The notes beneath the pieces are model-generated. The model worked only from the letters and a program-made list of their open reading frames with translations, did not search any database and was not told where the DNA came from. The translations under genes and the position numbers were made by a program. A stretch of DNA of 64,000 bases from Myxococcales bacterium. GTDB lineage: Bacteria > Myxococcota > B64-G9. The stretch is taken from the NCBI GenBank assembly GCA_012798435.1, contig JAAZNF010000109.1, positions 1 to 64,000 on the forward strand. Reading direction: 5' to 3'. This document shows, one piece after another, positions 52,301 to 60,020 of the stretch (positions are counted from its first letter, which is position 1; every line of letters begins with the position of its first letter).

Positions 52301-55294
52301 AAGACGCTGGACCGGTTCGACGCCTTCCTGAGCCGCGCCCTCCATCAGGTCACCGACGCCGGGCAGCGGCGCGAGCTGCTCTCGCGCCGGGCGCGGCTGC
52401 GCGCCCTGGAGCTGGAGCGCTTCCAGGAGGCGCTGGAGGACCTGGACCTGCTGGCCGCCATCAGCCCGCAGGATCTCGATCTCTTGACCTTGCAGGAGTC
52501 CCTGCTCGAACGGCTCAACCGCTTCCCGGACCTGGTGAAGGCCTACGAGCGGCACCTCAAGCTCGCGCCCACCCCGGCGGCCCGCGCCGAGCTGCTGATG
52601 GCCATCGCGCTGCTCCAGGAGAACCGGCTGGGCAACCCCGAACAGGCCGCCACCTACTACCGCGCGGTGCTGGAGGAGGACCCCGGCAACGCCCGGGCCC
52701 TGGAGGCGCTGATCGCGCTGCTCGAGAAGCGCCACGACTGGCTGGGCGCGCTGGAGATGCTGGATCGGGCCGCCTCCCGGGTCGGGGACGCCGAGGCGGC
52801 CGCCCTCATCCACTACCGGCGAGGCAAGATCCTGGAAGAGCAGCTGCTGCGCCCGGAGGAGGCGGAGGAGGCCTACCGCAAGGGCGCCGCGGGGCAGAGC
52901 CCGTCGCGCGACGCGCTCATGGCCCTGCGGGGCATGGCCCGGCGCCGCGGCGACTGGGTGGAGGTGATCCGCCTCGACAACCTGCTGCTCTCCGGCGCCC
53001 AGAGCCGCGAGCGCGCCGCGCTGCTGGTCGAGATGGCCAAGATCTGGCGCGAGCGCCTGGAGAACCAGGACAAGTCGCTGGAGTGTTTCGAGGAGGCCTG
53101 CCGGCTGGATCCCGACAACCTGGAGGCCGTGCGGGTGGTGGCCGACCTGCGTCTGCAGACGCGGCGCATGGAAGAGGCCCACGAGATGTACTCCCGCCTG
53201 GCCAGCCGGGGCCCGGACACGGGCCTGGAGGAGCAGGAGCTGCAGGCGGTGTACCTCAAGATGGCGCAGTCGGCGGAGGCCCTGGGGCGCCGCGATGACG
53301 CGGCGAACGCGTTCCAGCAGGCCTTGGAGCTCGCGCCCTCCGACCGGGCGGTGCGCATGAGCTTCGGCCACTTCCTGGCGCGGGGCGGCGAGTGGGGCCG
53401 CGCGGTGGAGCTGTACCGCTCGGTGCTGGAAGAGCAGCTGGCCAGCCTCGCCCCCGCGGAGGCGGCCGACCTCCACTGCCAGGTGGCGCAGGGGCTGCTC
53501 CAGCTCGGTCAGCGCGAGGAGGCCGCCGCCCACTACCGCCAGGCGCTACGGGCCTTCCCGCGGCACCTGCCAGCCATCCGGGCGGCCGTGGAGATGGCGC
53601 AGCAGCTCGGCCGCCACGCCGAGATGGTGGAGCTTTTAGGCAAGCTGCGCGAGCTCTCCACCAGCCCGCAGGCGCGCTTCAAGCTCTCGGTGCAGATGGG
53701 GGACGTGCTGGCCGACGCCATGGCCGAGCCGGCGCAGGCCGCCCAGGCCTACCGCCAGGCGCTGGCCGAGGACCCGGGGAGCCTGGAAGTTCTGGAGAAG
53801 CTGCGCAAGGCCCTGGTGCGCACCGAGGAGTTCGCCGAGGCGGTGCAGGTGCTGGAGCGGCTGGCCCACCTGGCGCCGGACGAGGCGGCCCGGGCGCGCT
53901 ACTGCCGCATCGCCGCGGACGTGGCTGCCGAGCGGCTGGACGACGAGACGCGGGCCCTGGGGCTGTACCTGCGGGCGCTGCAGCTCGCCCCGCTCGACGC
54001 CCGTTCGCAGAGCGCCGCGGTCAAGATCCTGAGTCGCCAGCGGGACTGGGGGCGCCTGGCCGCGCTGTGGGAGGAGCTGCTGCGGCGCCTGCCGCCGCCC
54101 ATCCCGGGCCAGCCCGACCGGCGCATCGAGATCCTGACCGAGCTGGTCGAGCTGTACCGCTACCGCCTCAACGACCCGCGCAAGGCCATCGCCGCCTGCG
54201 AGCAGCTGATGCTGTTGGAGCCCGGCAACCTCAAGGTGCGCGAGGATCTGGCCCGCCTGCTCGAGGCCGACGGCCAGCGCGATCGGGCCGCCGATCTGCA
54301 CCGGCAGCTCATCGCCGACAGCCCCTTCTCGGTGGACAGCTACCACGCCCTGCGCCGCATCTGCGAGGCCCGCGGCGACCGGGACCGCACCCTGTGCCTG
54401 TGCGCCACCCTGAACTTCCTGGACGAGGCCAACGAGGACGAGCAGCGGCTGTTCCGGGAGTTTCGGCATGCCCTGCCCATCCCGCCGGGCCGGCGCATGG
54501 ACGAGGCTCAGTACCGCCGCCTGGTGACCCACCCCGCCTCGCGGGGGCTGCTGGGCGAGCTGTTCGACTTCGCCGCGGACTTCGCGCGGCCGCTGTTCGC
54601 CGTCGACGGCAAGGAGTACAAGCTGAAGCCCCGCGAGGCGCTCAACCTGGCCGACCGCAGCCAGAAGATGTGCGAGGTGATCCGCGACGCGCTGACTCTG
54701 CTGGGGCTGCCCGAACCCGAGTTCTATCCCCGGGGCATGTTCGTCAAGGGCATCATGGCGGTGAACACCTCGCCGGTGGCGGTGCTGTACGCCGAGGAGT
54801 CCATGCGCAAGGCGACGTTGCCCGAGCTGCGCTTCATGGTGGCCCGCGCGGTGGCCTTCACCCGCCCGGAGAACCTGCTGGCCGCCTCGCTCACCGCCCG
54901 CCAGCTGCGCAACCTGCTCGAGGCCATGGCCGAGCTGGTGCTCCCCGGCGGGCCGGTGCACCCGGTGGCCGAGGAGGTGGGCACGCTGGCCCGCCGCATG
55001 CAACGGCTGGTCCCGCCGGAGAGCCAGGAGCGCCTGCTCCAGCTGGCGCGCCAGTACCGCGCCCAGAGCGAGGAGCTGTCCATCCGCGACTGGCTGGAGG
55101 GCGTCGAGCACACCTGCAACCGGGTGGGCCTGCTGGCCTCGGGCGATCTCGACGCCGCGGTGCAGGTGCTGAAGTCGGCGCGGGTGGTCAGCCCGTCGGG
55201 GAGCTCGCGCTCGCTCATCCGCGAGCTCATCTTCTACTCCATCTCAGAGGAGTACTTCGACCTGCGCCGCGCCCTCCAGGCCGCCATCCAGTGA
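49316..55294 (+). CDS. Very large TPR protein (1,992 residues)
   Basis: A soluble protein built from tetratricopeptide-like helical hairpins. Residues about 15-690 are TPR units (AYREVLAIEPANQRALWALG and many alike). About 695-880 is a Pro/Ala/Glu linker, probably disordered. About 880-1,660 is a second TPR block (TYRAILRAEPVHPQALDGLA). The last 330 residues form a different domain (HPASRGLLGELFDFAADFA, YPRGMFVKGIMAVNTSP, LPELRFMVARAVAFTRPENL). In layout that domain reminds me of the terminal metallopeptidase-like region of other deltaproteobacterial TPR proteins, but no HExxH is present. No signal peptide is seen. It is probably a scaffold for a large complex; the partner is unknown. It starts 16 nt after the -10 element's first base with no ribosome site. 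Confidence 0.88.
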   Translation: MAKKPAKKSSAGEANARSREIQRLKRALKENPSDEGTFVKLWDLFVQAEAWEAMAGILRERIPALTDERERVRALLRLGGLCDEKLGDTRQAAQAYREVLAIEPANQRALWALGVIYHDLEDWEKVIEIYLMRIAAAQSPEEKLALRTQLAQIYEERLKAEDRALTEYIRAVRLAPQNVRILLHMEKLAGRTRSFQELLAVYQDVVERVERVELRVALYLKLARLHEQQKNDEAARAYGQKALELAGDDPQRLFAISSIYGEEEEWNELIAIYTRLIALAQTNEQKSRLRREIARLYRDGLHDPASAFFELVRLARYQPDQPGLVEELCSLGVECDKHVELAAVLQDLADRLPEGAARVALWVRLARLQLDDLHNADLARQAVERALQADARNLEAQLLRFDLLQTAREWERLAQALEAFLGRADLPADMAREQRKRLARLYEEKLDRRERAVELYRENLREPGDASAPEPGPREEILEQLYRRQGTWEELITLLGRRMQESADPETQVNLALEIAQIRERQLHQPDRAFFEIVRAAKQAPGDERLLDELFRLARAGGFTSEVLAVAEDLLATMPDAAAARVHASIGLLLEDEGRRQEALERFERALALDPLESRAYRGLRADLLSRNAWERLVELDLARASRPVDADEKIELLLSVAEVLEDRLRDDSRAADVYDRVLALDPTSIPARKGLSRLRGEAGQPAPLSETPAPAPPAGEPFADSTGAVPRPEDLDVTEPQGRPPVGTASATIQDLEEFDEPEPITEVTEPSPRPAAARRPEVAPPPPLPVPAPADEQDEANDFLDREPTLVERAPTPTPAPKEPPAQTPPPAPAPTAEPPQAQPEPPRPAAAPATETKDVPVADQDPDTSPMEEEPTRPGVTLSPEEAARHILAADRQDVGAWERLSQLAGEARGPAAAFDILAEGLAALEKADAQAVLLRRLGLLAQDTPLRLRLAELLRQRGRFEDAESTYRAILRAEPVHPQALDGLASLYRERKTLDRFDAFLSRALHQVTDAGQRRELLSRRARLRALELERFQEALEDLDLLAAISPQDLDLLTLQESLLERLNRFPDLVKAYERHLKLAPTPAARAELLMAIALLQENRLGNPEQAATYYRAVLEEDPGNARALEALIALLEKRHDWLGALEMLDRAASRVGDAEAAALIHYRRGKILEEQLLRPEEAEEAYRKGAAGQSPSRDALMALRGMARRRGDWVEVIRLDNLLLSGAQSRERAALLVEMAKIWRERLENQDKSLECFEEACRLDPDNLEAVRVVADLRLQTRRMEEAHEMYSRLASRGPDTGLEEQELQAVYLKMAQSAEALGRRDDAANAFQQALELAPSDRAVRMSFGHFLARGGEWGRAVELYRSVLEEQLASLAPAEAADLHCQVAQGLLQLGQREEAAAHYRQALRAFPRHLPAIRAAVEMAQQLGRHAEMVELLGKLRELSTSPQARFKLSVQMGDVLADAMAEPAQAAQAYRQALAEDPGSLEVLEKLRKALVRTEEFAEAVQVLERLAHLAPDEAARARYCRIAADVAAERLDDETRALGLYLRALQLAPLDARSQSAAVKILSRQRDWGRLAALWEELLRRLPPPIPGQPDRRIEILTELVELYRYRLNDPRKAIAACEQLMLLEPGNLKVREDLARLLEADGQRDRAADLHRQLIADSPFSVDSYHALRRICEARGDRDRTLCLCATLNFLDEANEDEQRLFREFRHALPIPPGRRMDEAQYRRLVTHPASRGLLGELFDFAADFARPLFAVDGKEYKLKPREALNLADRSQKMCEVIRDALTLLGLPEPEFYPRGMFVKGIMAVNTSPVAVLYAEESMRKATLPELRFMVARAVAFTRPENLLAASLTARQLRNLLEAMAELVLPGGPVHPVAEEVGTLARRMQRLVPPESQERLLQLARQYRAQSEELSIRDWLEGVEHTCNRVGLLASGDLDAAVQVLKSARVVSPSGSSRSLIRELIFYSISEEYFDLRRALQAAIQ

Positions 55295-55419
55295 GCGCGG
55301 CTTGGCGCGATCTCGCGCCGGAAGGCCCGCGCGCGAGTCTGGATTTTCCCTCGCGGTTCGTTGACATAAAAAACCCGTTCTGACTATCTTCTTCGCGAAC
55401 TCCACCAGGAGGCCCGGCG

Positions 55420-57138
55420 ATGAGGTTCTTCTGCCCCAAGTGCGGCACCCGGCACAACCGGGAGGACGCCGACATTCCCCCGGAGGGCCTGATCCTCCCA
55501 TGCGAAAAATGCGGGTTTTCCATCTCCATCAAGGGAAAGAACGCCAAGCCCGGCCCGTCCAAGGTCGCGCCTGCCTTCGACGCCTCCAAGATCGCCCCAC
55601 CCGCGGACGACGACGATGATGACGACGACGCCTTCAACAAGACCGTGCGCGTGGACAGCCCCTTCGTCGCGACGCTGCAACAGATGAAGGCCGCCGAGGA
55701 GAAGCGCGAGGAGAAGCCCGCCCGCCCGGTCGAGTCCGCGCGCGGCGGCGGCGAGCGACCCGCCAGCGCCTCCCGCGTCGCCCGCAAGCCCACCGGAGCC
55801 GCGCCCTCGGCCGTCGAGCGGAAGCCCTCGGCCGGCGCCTCCAAGCCGCCACCCGAGAGCGAGCCCCGGGCCGCCAAGACCGACGCGCTGGCCGCGGCGA
55901 AAGCTGGCCGCGAGCCTGCCCGCACCGACCCGTCGCTGCCGGAAGCCCCCAAGGCACCGGCCGAAGCCGAGCCGAAAAACGAGACCCCCGCCCCGGTCGC
56001 CCGGGCGGCCGAGCCCGAGAAGACCCCCGTCCCGACGCCCGAGCCGACCCCGCCCGCGCCAGAGCCGATGGCCAGCACCGCTCGACCGGCGCCAACGGCT
56101 GCGGTCGCCGCCGCGCCGGGCGACGGCCGCCTGGCACGCTACCTCGCCTTCCTGCACCTCGGAGGAAGAAGCGGCGGCCGCTTCCGCTTCCGCGATCTCT
56201 TCTTCGCGCTGGCGCATCCCTTCGACCCGCGCAAGCTGCTGGCGGCGACCGCCGGCATCTTCACCGGCTCGCTGCTCTTCTCGGGCCTGATCTACCTCGG
56301 CAACCTCACCCACAGCGGCATCGGCGCCACCGTGGCCCTGATCCTGGCCTCGCTGGCCCTGGTCGCCACCACCATCACCGGCCTGGCCATGAGCACACAC
56401 TCGGCGGAGCAGGAGATGCTGGCCGGCCACCGGTTGCCCTTCCGGGAGAGCGTGGCGTACGTCTTTTCTCACCTGGGCGGGATCCTGGGCACGCCGCTCC
56501 TGTTCGTGATCGCGGTGCTGGTCTTCTTGCTCGGCGTGGCGACCCTGTCCTGGGCCGGACGTATCCCCGTGGCCGGCCCGATCCTGTACGGGGTCACCTT
56601 CCTGGGCTCGTTCGCCCTCGCACTGCTTTCGGTCCTGGCCGCCCTGGCGCTCTCGGTGGCCCTGTTCTCGTACCTGCCGCTCCTGGGAAGCTCCAACCTC
56701 TCCGCCGTGGCCGGGGCCCGCAGCATCTTCGCCTTCATTCTCAGGAACCCGGGCCGGTACCTCCTGCATTACCTGCTGGCGGGCCTGGTGGCGGCCGCGC
56801 TGTACCTTGTCGTGGGCTGGCTATGCGCGCAGGCGTTCTCCGTGATGGTTCGGGTCGCTGGCGGTCTCACCCACCAGGACCTGGGGGCCATCCTGGTCCA
56901 GATGCCGATGCTGCTGCTCGCGCCGTTGCTCTTCGGGGCCCCGGCCATCCTCGCGGGCGCCATGGCCGGCAGCGGTGGGGAGTGGCCCGAGCAGGTCGCC
57001 GGCTGGCTGGTCGGCCTGGGTTGGGTCGCCATCCTCTCGTTCGCTCTGGCGTTCGCGCTGGTGTATTTCTTCGGCGCCGGCGCGGTGAGCTTCCACCTGC
57101 TGTGGGGCGACCAGACGAACCGCGAGGAGAAAAAATGA
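55420..57138 (+). CDS. Zinc-ribbon membrane protein
   Basis: A 572-residue protein. Residues 1-40 are an MJ0042-type zinc ribbon (FFCPKCGTRHN, ILPCEKCGFSISI), common at the N terminus of deltaproteobacterial proteins. A run of Asp (about 63-70) and a Pro/Ala/Lys-rich disordered linker reach about 235. The rest is six or so membrane helices (GIFTGSLLFSGLIYLG, ALILASLALVATTI, LLFVIAVLVFLLGVA, LLHYLLAGLVAAALYLVV), resembling Yip1/DUF-type small membrane domains without a firm match. AGGAGG precedes ATG 55420. The stop overlaps the next lipoprotein's start. Confidence 0.8.
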   Translation: MRFFCPKCGTRHNREDADIPPEGLILPCEKCGFSISIKGKNAKPGPSKVAPAFDASKIAPPADDDDDDDDAFNKTVRVDSPFVATLQQMKAAEEKREEKPARPVESARGGGERPASASRVARKPTGAAPSAVERKPSAGASKPPPESEPRAAKTDALAAAKAGREPARTDPSLPEAPKAPAEAEPKNETPAPVARAAEPEKTPVPTPEPTPPAPEPMASTARPAPTAAVAAAPGDGRLARYLAFLHLGGRSGGRFRFRDLFFALAHPFDPRKLLAATAGIFTGSLLFSGLIYLGNLTHSGIGATVALILASLALVATTITGLAMSTHSAEQEMLAGHRLPFRESVAYVFSHLGGILGTPLLFVIAVLVFLLGVATLSWAGRIPVAGPILYGVTFLGSFALALLSVLAALALSVALFSYLPLLGSSNLSAVAGARSIFAFILRNPGRYLLHYLLAGLVAAALYLVVGWLCAQAFSVMVRVAGGLTHQDLGAILVQMPMLLLAPLLFGAPAILAGAMAGSGGEWPEQVAGWLVGLGWVAILSFALAFALVYFFGAGAVSFHLLWGDQTNREEKK

Positions 57139-57632
57139 CCCGGCGCACCTTGTTCCGGGCGCTCTTCGTCCTGGGTGCCGCTCTGCTATCGGGCTGCGCC
57201 GCCGCCCACGAACAGACCCCCAGCGACCTGCGCTCGGTGGTCAACCTGTTCCACCGCAACGTGCGCTGGCAGTACAGCGACCTCGCCGCCGCGGTGGTGC
57301 GCCCGGATTGCCGCAAGGCGTTCCTGGATCTCATCGAGGACGCCAAGGACGACCTGCACATCACCAACTACGAGCTGCGCTCGGTCACCCCCCAGCCAGG
57401 AACCCCCCGCGCCTCGGTGCGCATCCACATGAGCTTCTACCGCTTGCCATCCACGGTGATCCAGAACGAAACGGTGGAGCAGGTCTGGGAGCAACAGGAG
57501 CGCAACTGGATCCTGGTGAGCCAGACGGGCGGGCCGTTCCCGTTCCCGCCACCGGGCTGCGACGAGCCTCCCCCCGCCAGCCCGTCCCCCGCGAACGATG
57601 CCCCACCGGACCCCAAAAATCCTGGCCGATGA
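57135..57632 (+). CDS. Hypothetical lipoprotein
   Basis: A 165-residue lipoprotein with LLSGC (about 17-21) as lipobox. The mature part has SVVNLFHRNVRWQYSDLAAAVV, then a mixed alpha/beta region (DLHITNYELRSVTP, ASVRIHMSFYRLPSTVIQNE, ETVEQVWEQQERNWILV) that resembles an SnoaL/NTF2-like cone fold. It ends in a Pro-rich tail. The function is unknown. It overlaps the zinc-ribbon membrane gene by 4 nt (ATGA) and overlaps the pseudouridine synthase start by 35 nt, so the three form one operon. Confidence 0.78.
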   Translation: MTRRTLFRALFVLGAALLSGCAAAHEQTPSDLRSVVNLFHRNVRWQYSDLAAAVVRPDCRKAFLDLIEDAKDDLHITNYELRSVTPQPGTPRASVRIHMSFYRLPSTVIQNETVEQVWEQQERNWILVSQTGGPFPFPPPGCDEPPPASPSPANDAPPDPKNPGR

Positions 57633-58326
57633 GGCCGGGCTGCTGGCCCTGTTCAAGCCCGCCGGCTGGAACACCTTCCCCGGCCCCGGCGATGGCGAGA
57701 CGCTCTCCGGCTGGCTTCTGCATCGCATTCCCGAGCTGGCCGGCGTGGGCCCGACGAGCGCCCCGGCCCTGCTGCACCGGTTGGATCGCCCCACCTCCGG
57801 GCTCATGCTGGCGGCGCGCACCCCGGAGCTGTACCGTGCGCTGCGCCAGGCCTTCTCGGAAGGGGCGGTGGAGAAGCGCTACCTGGCGCTGGTGGAGGGT
57901 GAGCTGCCTTCGCCCGTCTTTTGCGACGCGCCGCTGGGCGAGCGCTATCGCCGCTCGAAAAAGGTGCAAGTGGTGTCGCCGGCCGCGCGGCGCCGGGTGC
58001 GCAGACCCCGCAAGGCACGCACCGAGATCGAGCCGCTTTGCTCCGCGGGCGGCTTCACCTTGTGCCGGGTCCAGATCCACACCGGCGTGCGGCACCAGAT
58101 CCGCGCCCATCTGGCCCACCTCGGGCACCCGGTGGCCGGCGATGCCCTCTACGGCGCCCGGCAAATCTTGCCCGGCCTCGAAAACCGCATCTTCCTCCAC
58201 GCCAACGCAGCGCGCCTGGTCCATCCCGCCGACGAGCGCCCCCGGACCTTCTCCTGCCCGGCGGGAGAAGATCTGCGCCGCATCCTGGAATCGCTCGGCT
58301 TTCCCCCGCTGACGCCAGACGGGTGA
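57598..58326 (+). CDS. RluA family pseudouridine synthase
   Basis: A 242-residue RNA pseudouridine synthase. HRLDRPTSGLML contains the catalytic Asp63 of the RluA family, KRYLALVEG is the next conserved stretch, and THTGVRHQIR appears as IHTGVRHQIRAHLAHLGHP. PVAGDALYG and FLHANAARL complete the signature. It isomerises uridine in rRNA or tRNA; the exact position cannot be told. It lacks the N-terminal S4 domain present in RluD. ATG 57598 lies inside the end of the lipoprotein gene, so translational coupling is likely. The weak ribosome site fits that. Confidence 0.88.
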   Translation: MPHRTPKILADEAGLLALFKPAGWNTFPGPGDGETLSGWLLHRIPELAGVGPTSAPALLHRLDRPTSGLMLAARTPELYRALRQAFSEGAVEKRYLALVEGELPSPVFCDAPLGERYRRSKKVQVVSPAARRRVRRPRKARTEIEPLCSAGGFTLCRVQIHTGVRHQIRAHLAHLGHPVAGDALYGARQILPGLENRIFLHANAARLVHPADERPRTFSCPAGEDLRRILESLGFPPLTPDG

Positions 58327-58359
58327 ATCGAGCCGAAAGCCCGGGCCCGAGGACGAGCC

Positions 58360-58995
58360 ATGCCGGAATGCCTCAACTGCCACGCCGAACTTCCCGCGGA
58401 AGCGGCCCGCTGTCCGCGCTGCGGAGCCGACCAGGAGGAACTCCACGCCAGGCTGGCGGGATCCCCGGTCGAGGCCCGGCCGCCGGCGAGAGCCTTTAGA
58501 CCCTTCGAGGAGCGCCGTCCCTTGCCTCCATGGATCCGGGTGCTTCCCCTGGCCGGAGTGGCCACGCTGGTGATCTGGCTGCTGCTTCCGGCGCGCTTCC
58601 CCTCGGTCGTGCTGCCGCTGTCGAAGCATAGCCCGAGCGCGGTCGACGAATGCCTGAACCGGGACGCCTGCATCGTGGTGTACCTGGCGCCCTGGTGCCC
58701 GCACTGCCACGACGCCATCGGCGTCATCCACGCCCTCCGCGAAAAAACCCGGACGAGCACCCGGCTCGGGCTCCGCGTGGTGGTGGGCGCGGACACGGAG
58801 GCGAACCTCGAAAAGATGGCGCAGGAGATCGGCGGCGTGGTCTTTCTGGACACCGAGCGCAGGCTTCAGAAGAAGCTGAACCGGCCCGGCGTGCCCCACT
58901 GGTACCTGGTGAGTGCCGGCGGCACCCTGCGCGCCGAGATGGCGGGCGCTTCCGGCGCGGCGACCGTCCTCCATCGCCTGGGCGCGGAGCCGTGA
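58360..58995 (+). CDS. Zinc-ribbon, membrane-anchored thioredoxin-fold protein
   Basis: A 211-residue protein. Residues 1-25 are a zinc ribbon (Cys4, Cys7, Cys18, Cys21). A single membrane helix spans about 59-77. A thioredoxin-like domain follows (about 92-205) with the redox motif APWCPHCHD (Cys113, Cys116) and the cis-Pro loop as RPGVPHWYLV. CPHC is the active site of DsbA-like and some thioredoxin-like oxidases. By topology the zinc ribbon would be cytoplasmic and the redox domain periplasmic, suiting disulphide handling for the many Cys-rich exported proteins encoded nearby. That link is inference. Confidence 0.85.
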   Translation: MPECLNCHAELPAEAARCPRCGADQEELHARLAGSPVEARPPARAFRPFEERRPLPPWIRVLPLAGVATLVIWLLLPARFPSVVLPLSKHSPSAVDECLNRDACIVVYLAPWCPHCHDAIGVIHALREKTRTSTRLGLRVVVGADTEANLEKMAQEIGGVVFLDTERRLQKKLNRPGVPHWYLVSAGGTLRAEMAGASGAATVLHRLGAEP

Positions 58996-59009
58996 GGGGC
59001 GGCGGCCGC

Positions 59010-59038
59010 TTGCCTTTGCCGGGCGGTCGCCCAATAAT
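59010..59038 (+). promoter_or_regulatory. Promoter of a possibly leaderless nitroreductase gene
   Basis: TTGCCT (59010-59015), a 17-nt spacer and AATAAT (59033-59038). The predicted transcript start falls on ATG 59044. Confidence 0.5.
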
Positions 59039-59043
59039 GCGTC

Positions 59044-59952
59044 ATGCCCGAAAGACCCGCCACCACCATCGACGCTTCTCGCTGCAACGGCTGTGGCCTG
59101 TGCGTGAAGGTCTGCCCCAGCCAGACGCTCTCCATGGAGGGCGGCAAGGCGAAGGTGAGCGGCGATCGCTCCATCCACTGCGGCCACTGCGCCGCCATCT
59201 GCCCGACCGGGGCCGTGAGCGTGGCCGGGATCGACGCGCGCGCCACCGAGCTTCGCACGGTCGAGAACCGGCCCGGCTGGCTCCCCTACGGGCGCTTCGA
59301 CGCCGCGGGGCTGGCGCACCTGATGAAGTCGCGCCGCTCCAGCCGGCTGTTCCTGGAGCGGCCGGTGCCGCGCGAACTCCTCGAGGATCTGGTGCGCATC
59401 GGCATCACCGCCCCCTCGGGCACGAACAGCCAGCGCTGGACGTTCACCATCCTCCCCGATCGGCCAGCGGTGATGCGTCTGGGAAAGGCGGTGGCGGATT
59501 TCTTGCGGCGGCTGAACTGCCTGGCCGAGTCGGGGCCGGCGCGGCTCTTCGCCAAGGCGTTCCTGAAGGACGCGCTGGGCCAGTACTACCGCGAATACTA
59601 TCCTTCGGTGAAGCGCGGCCTCGAGGAGTTTGAGCGCGGCGGGCGCGACCGGCTCTTCCAGGGCGCCCCGGCGGTCATCTTGATCGGCTCTCGAGCCGGC
59701 GCCTCCTGCCCCGCCGAAGACGCCCTGCTGGCCGCCGGCCAGATGACACTCTTCGCCCACGCCGCCGGCTACGGCACTTGCCTCATCGGCTTCGCGGTCG
59801 AGGCCATCCGGCGCGACGGCCGCATCCGCCGGCTCCTCGAGCTGTCGCCGGGCGAGCACATCCACGCGGTGGTGGCGCTGGGCAAGACCCGCGAGTGGTA
59901 CCGCCAGCCGGCGCCGCGCCGGCCCGTCACGGTCCGTTACTGGCCGGCCTGA
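59044..59952 (+). CDS. Ferredoxin-nitroreductase fusion
   Basis: A 302-residue protein. The N-terminal 60 residues are a two-cluster ferredoxin module. The first motif is complete: CNGCGLCVKVCP, Cys14/17/20/24. The second reads SIHCGHCAAICP, with Ser43 in place of the first Cys. The rest is an FMN-dependent nitroreductase fold (MKSRRSSRLF, ITAPSGTNSQRWTF, AAGQMTLFAHAAGYGTCLIG, HAVVALGKTREWY). Such fusions use reduced ferredoxin-type centres to feed FMN; the physiological substrate is unknown. A promoter directly abuts the ATG, and no ribosome site is present, so the mRNA may be leaderless. Confidence 0.88.
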   Translation: MPERPATTIDASRCNGCGLCVKVCPSQTLSMEGGKAKVSGDRSIHCGHCAAICPTGAVSVAGIDARATELRTVENRPGWLPYGRFDAAGLAHLMKSRRSSRLFLERPVPRELLEDLVRIGITAPSGTNSQRWTFTILPDRPAVMRLGKAVADFLRRLNCLAESGPARLFAKAFLKDALGQYYREYYPSVKRGLEEFERGGRDRLFQGAPAVILIGSRAGASCPAEDALLAAGQMTLFAHAAGYGTCLIGFAVEAIRRDGRIRRLLELSPGEHIHAVVALGKTREWYRQPAPRRPVTVRYWPA

Positions 59953-60008
59953 CCTGCCTTGCCGGAGACCGCCCAGGACAGCAGTGGATCTCGGGGAGAA
60001 AACACGGG

Positions 60009-60014
60009 TAGAAT
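60009..60014 (+). promoter_or_regulatory. -10 element before the CC-ladder lipoprotein
   Basis: TAGAAT ends 6 nt before ATG 60021, so the transcript would begin at the start codon. The -35 is not convincing. Confidence 0.35.
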
Positions 60015-60020
60015 GAGCCC

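Noticed and set aside
54500-55294. M48-type metallopeptidase domain at the end of the TPR protein
   Set aside because: The layout is suggestive, but no HExxH or other zinc motif is present, so no enzyme is called.
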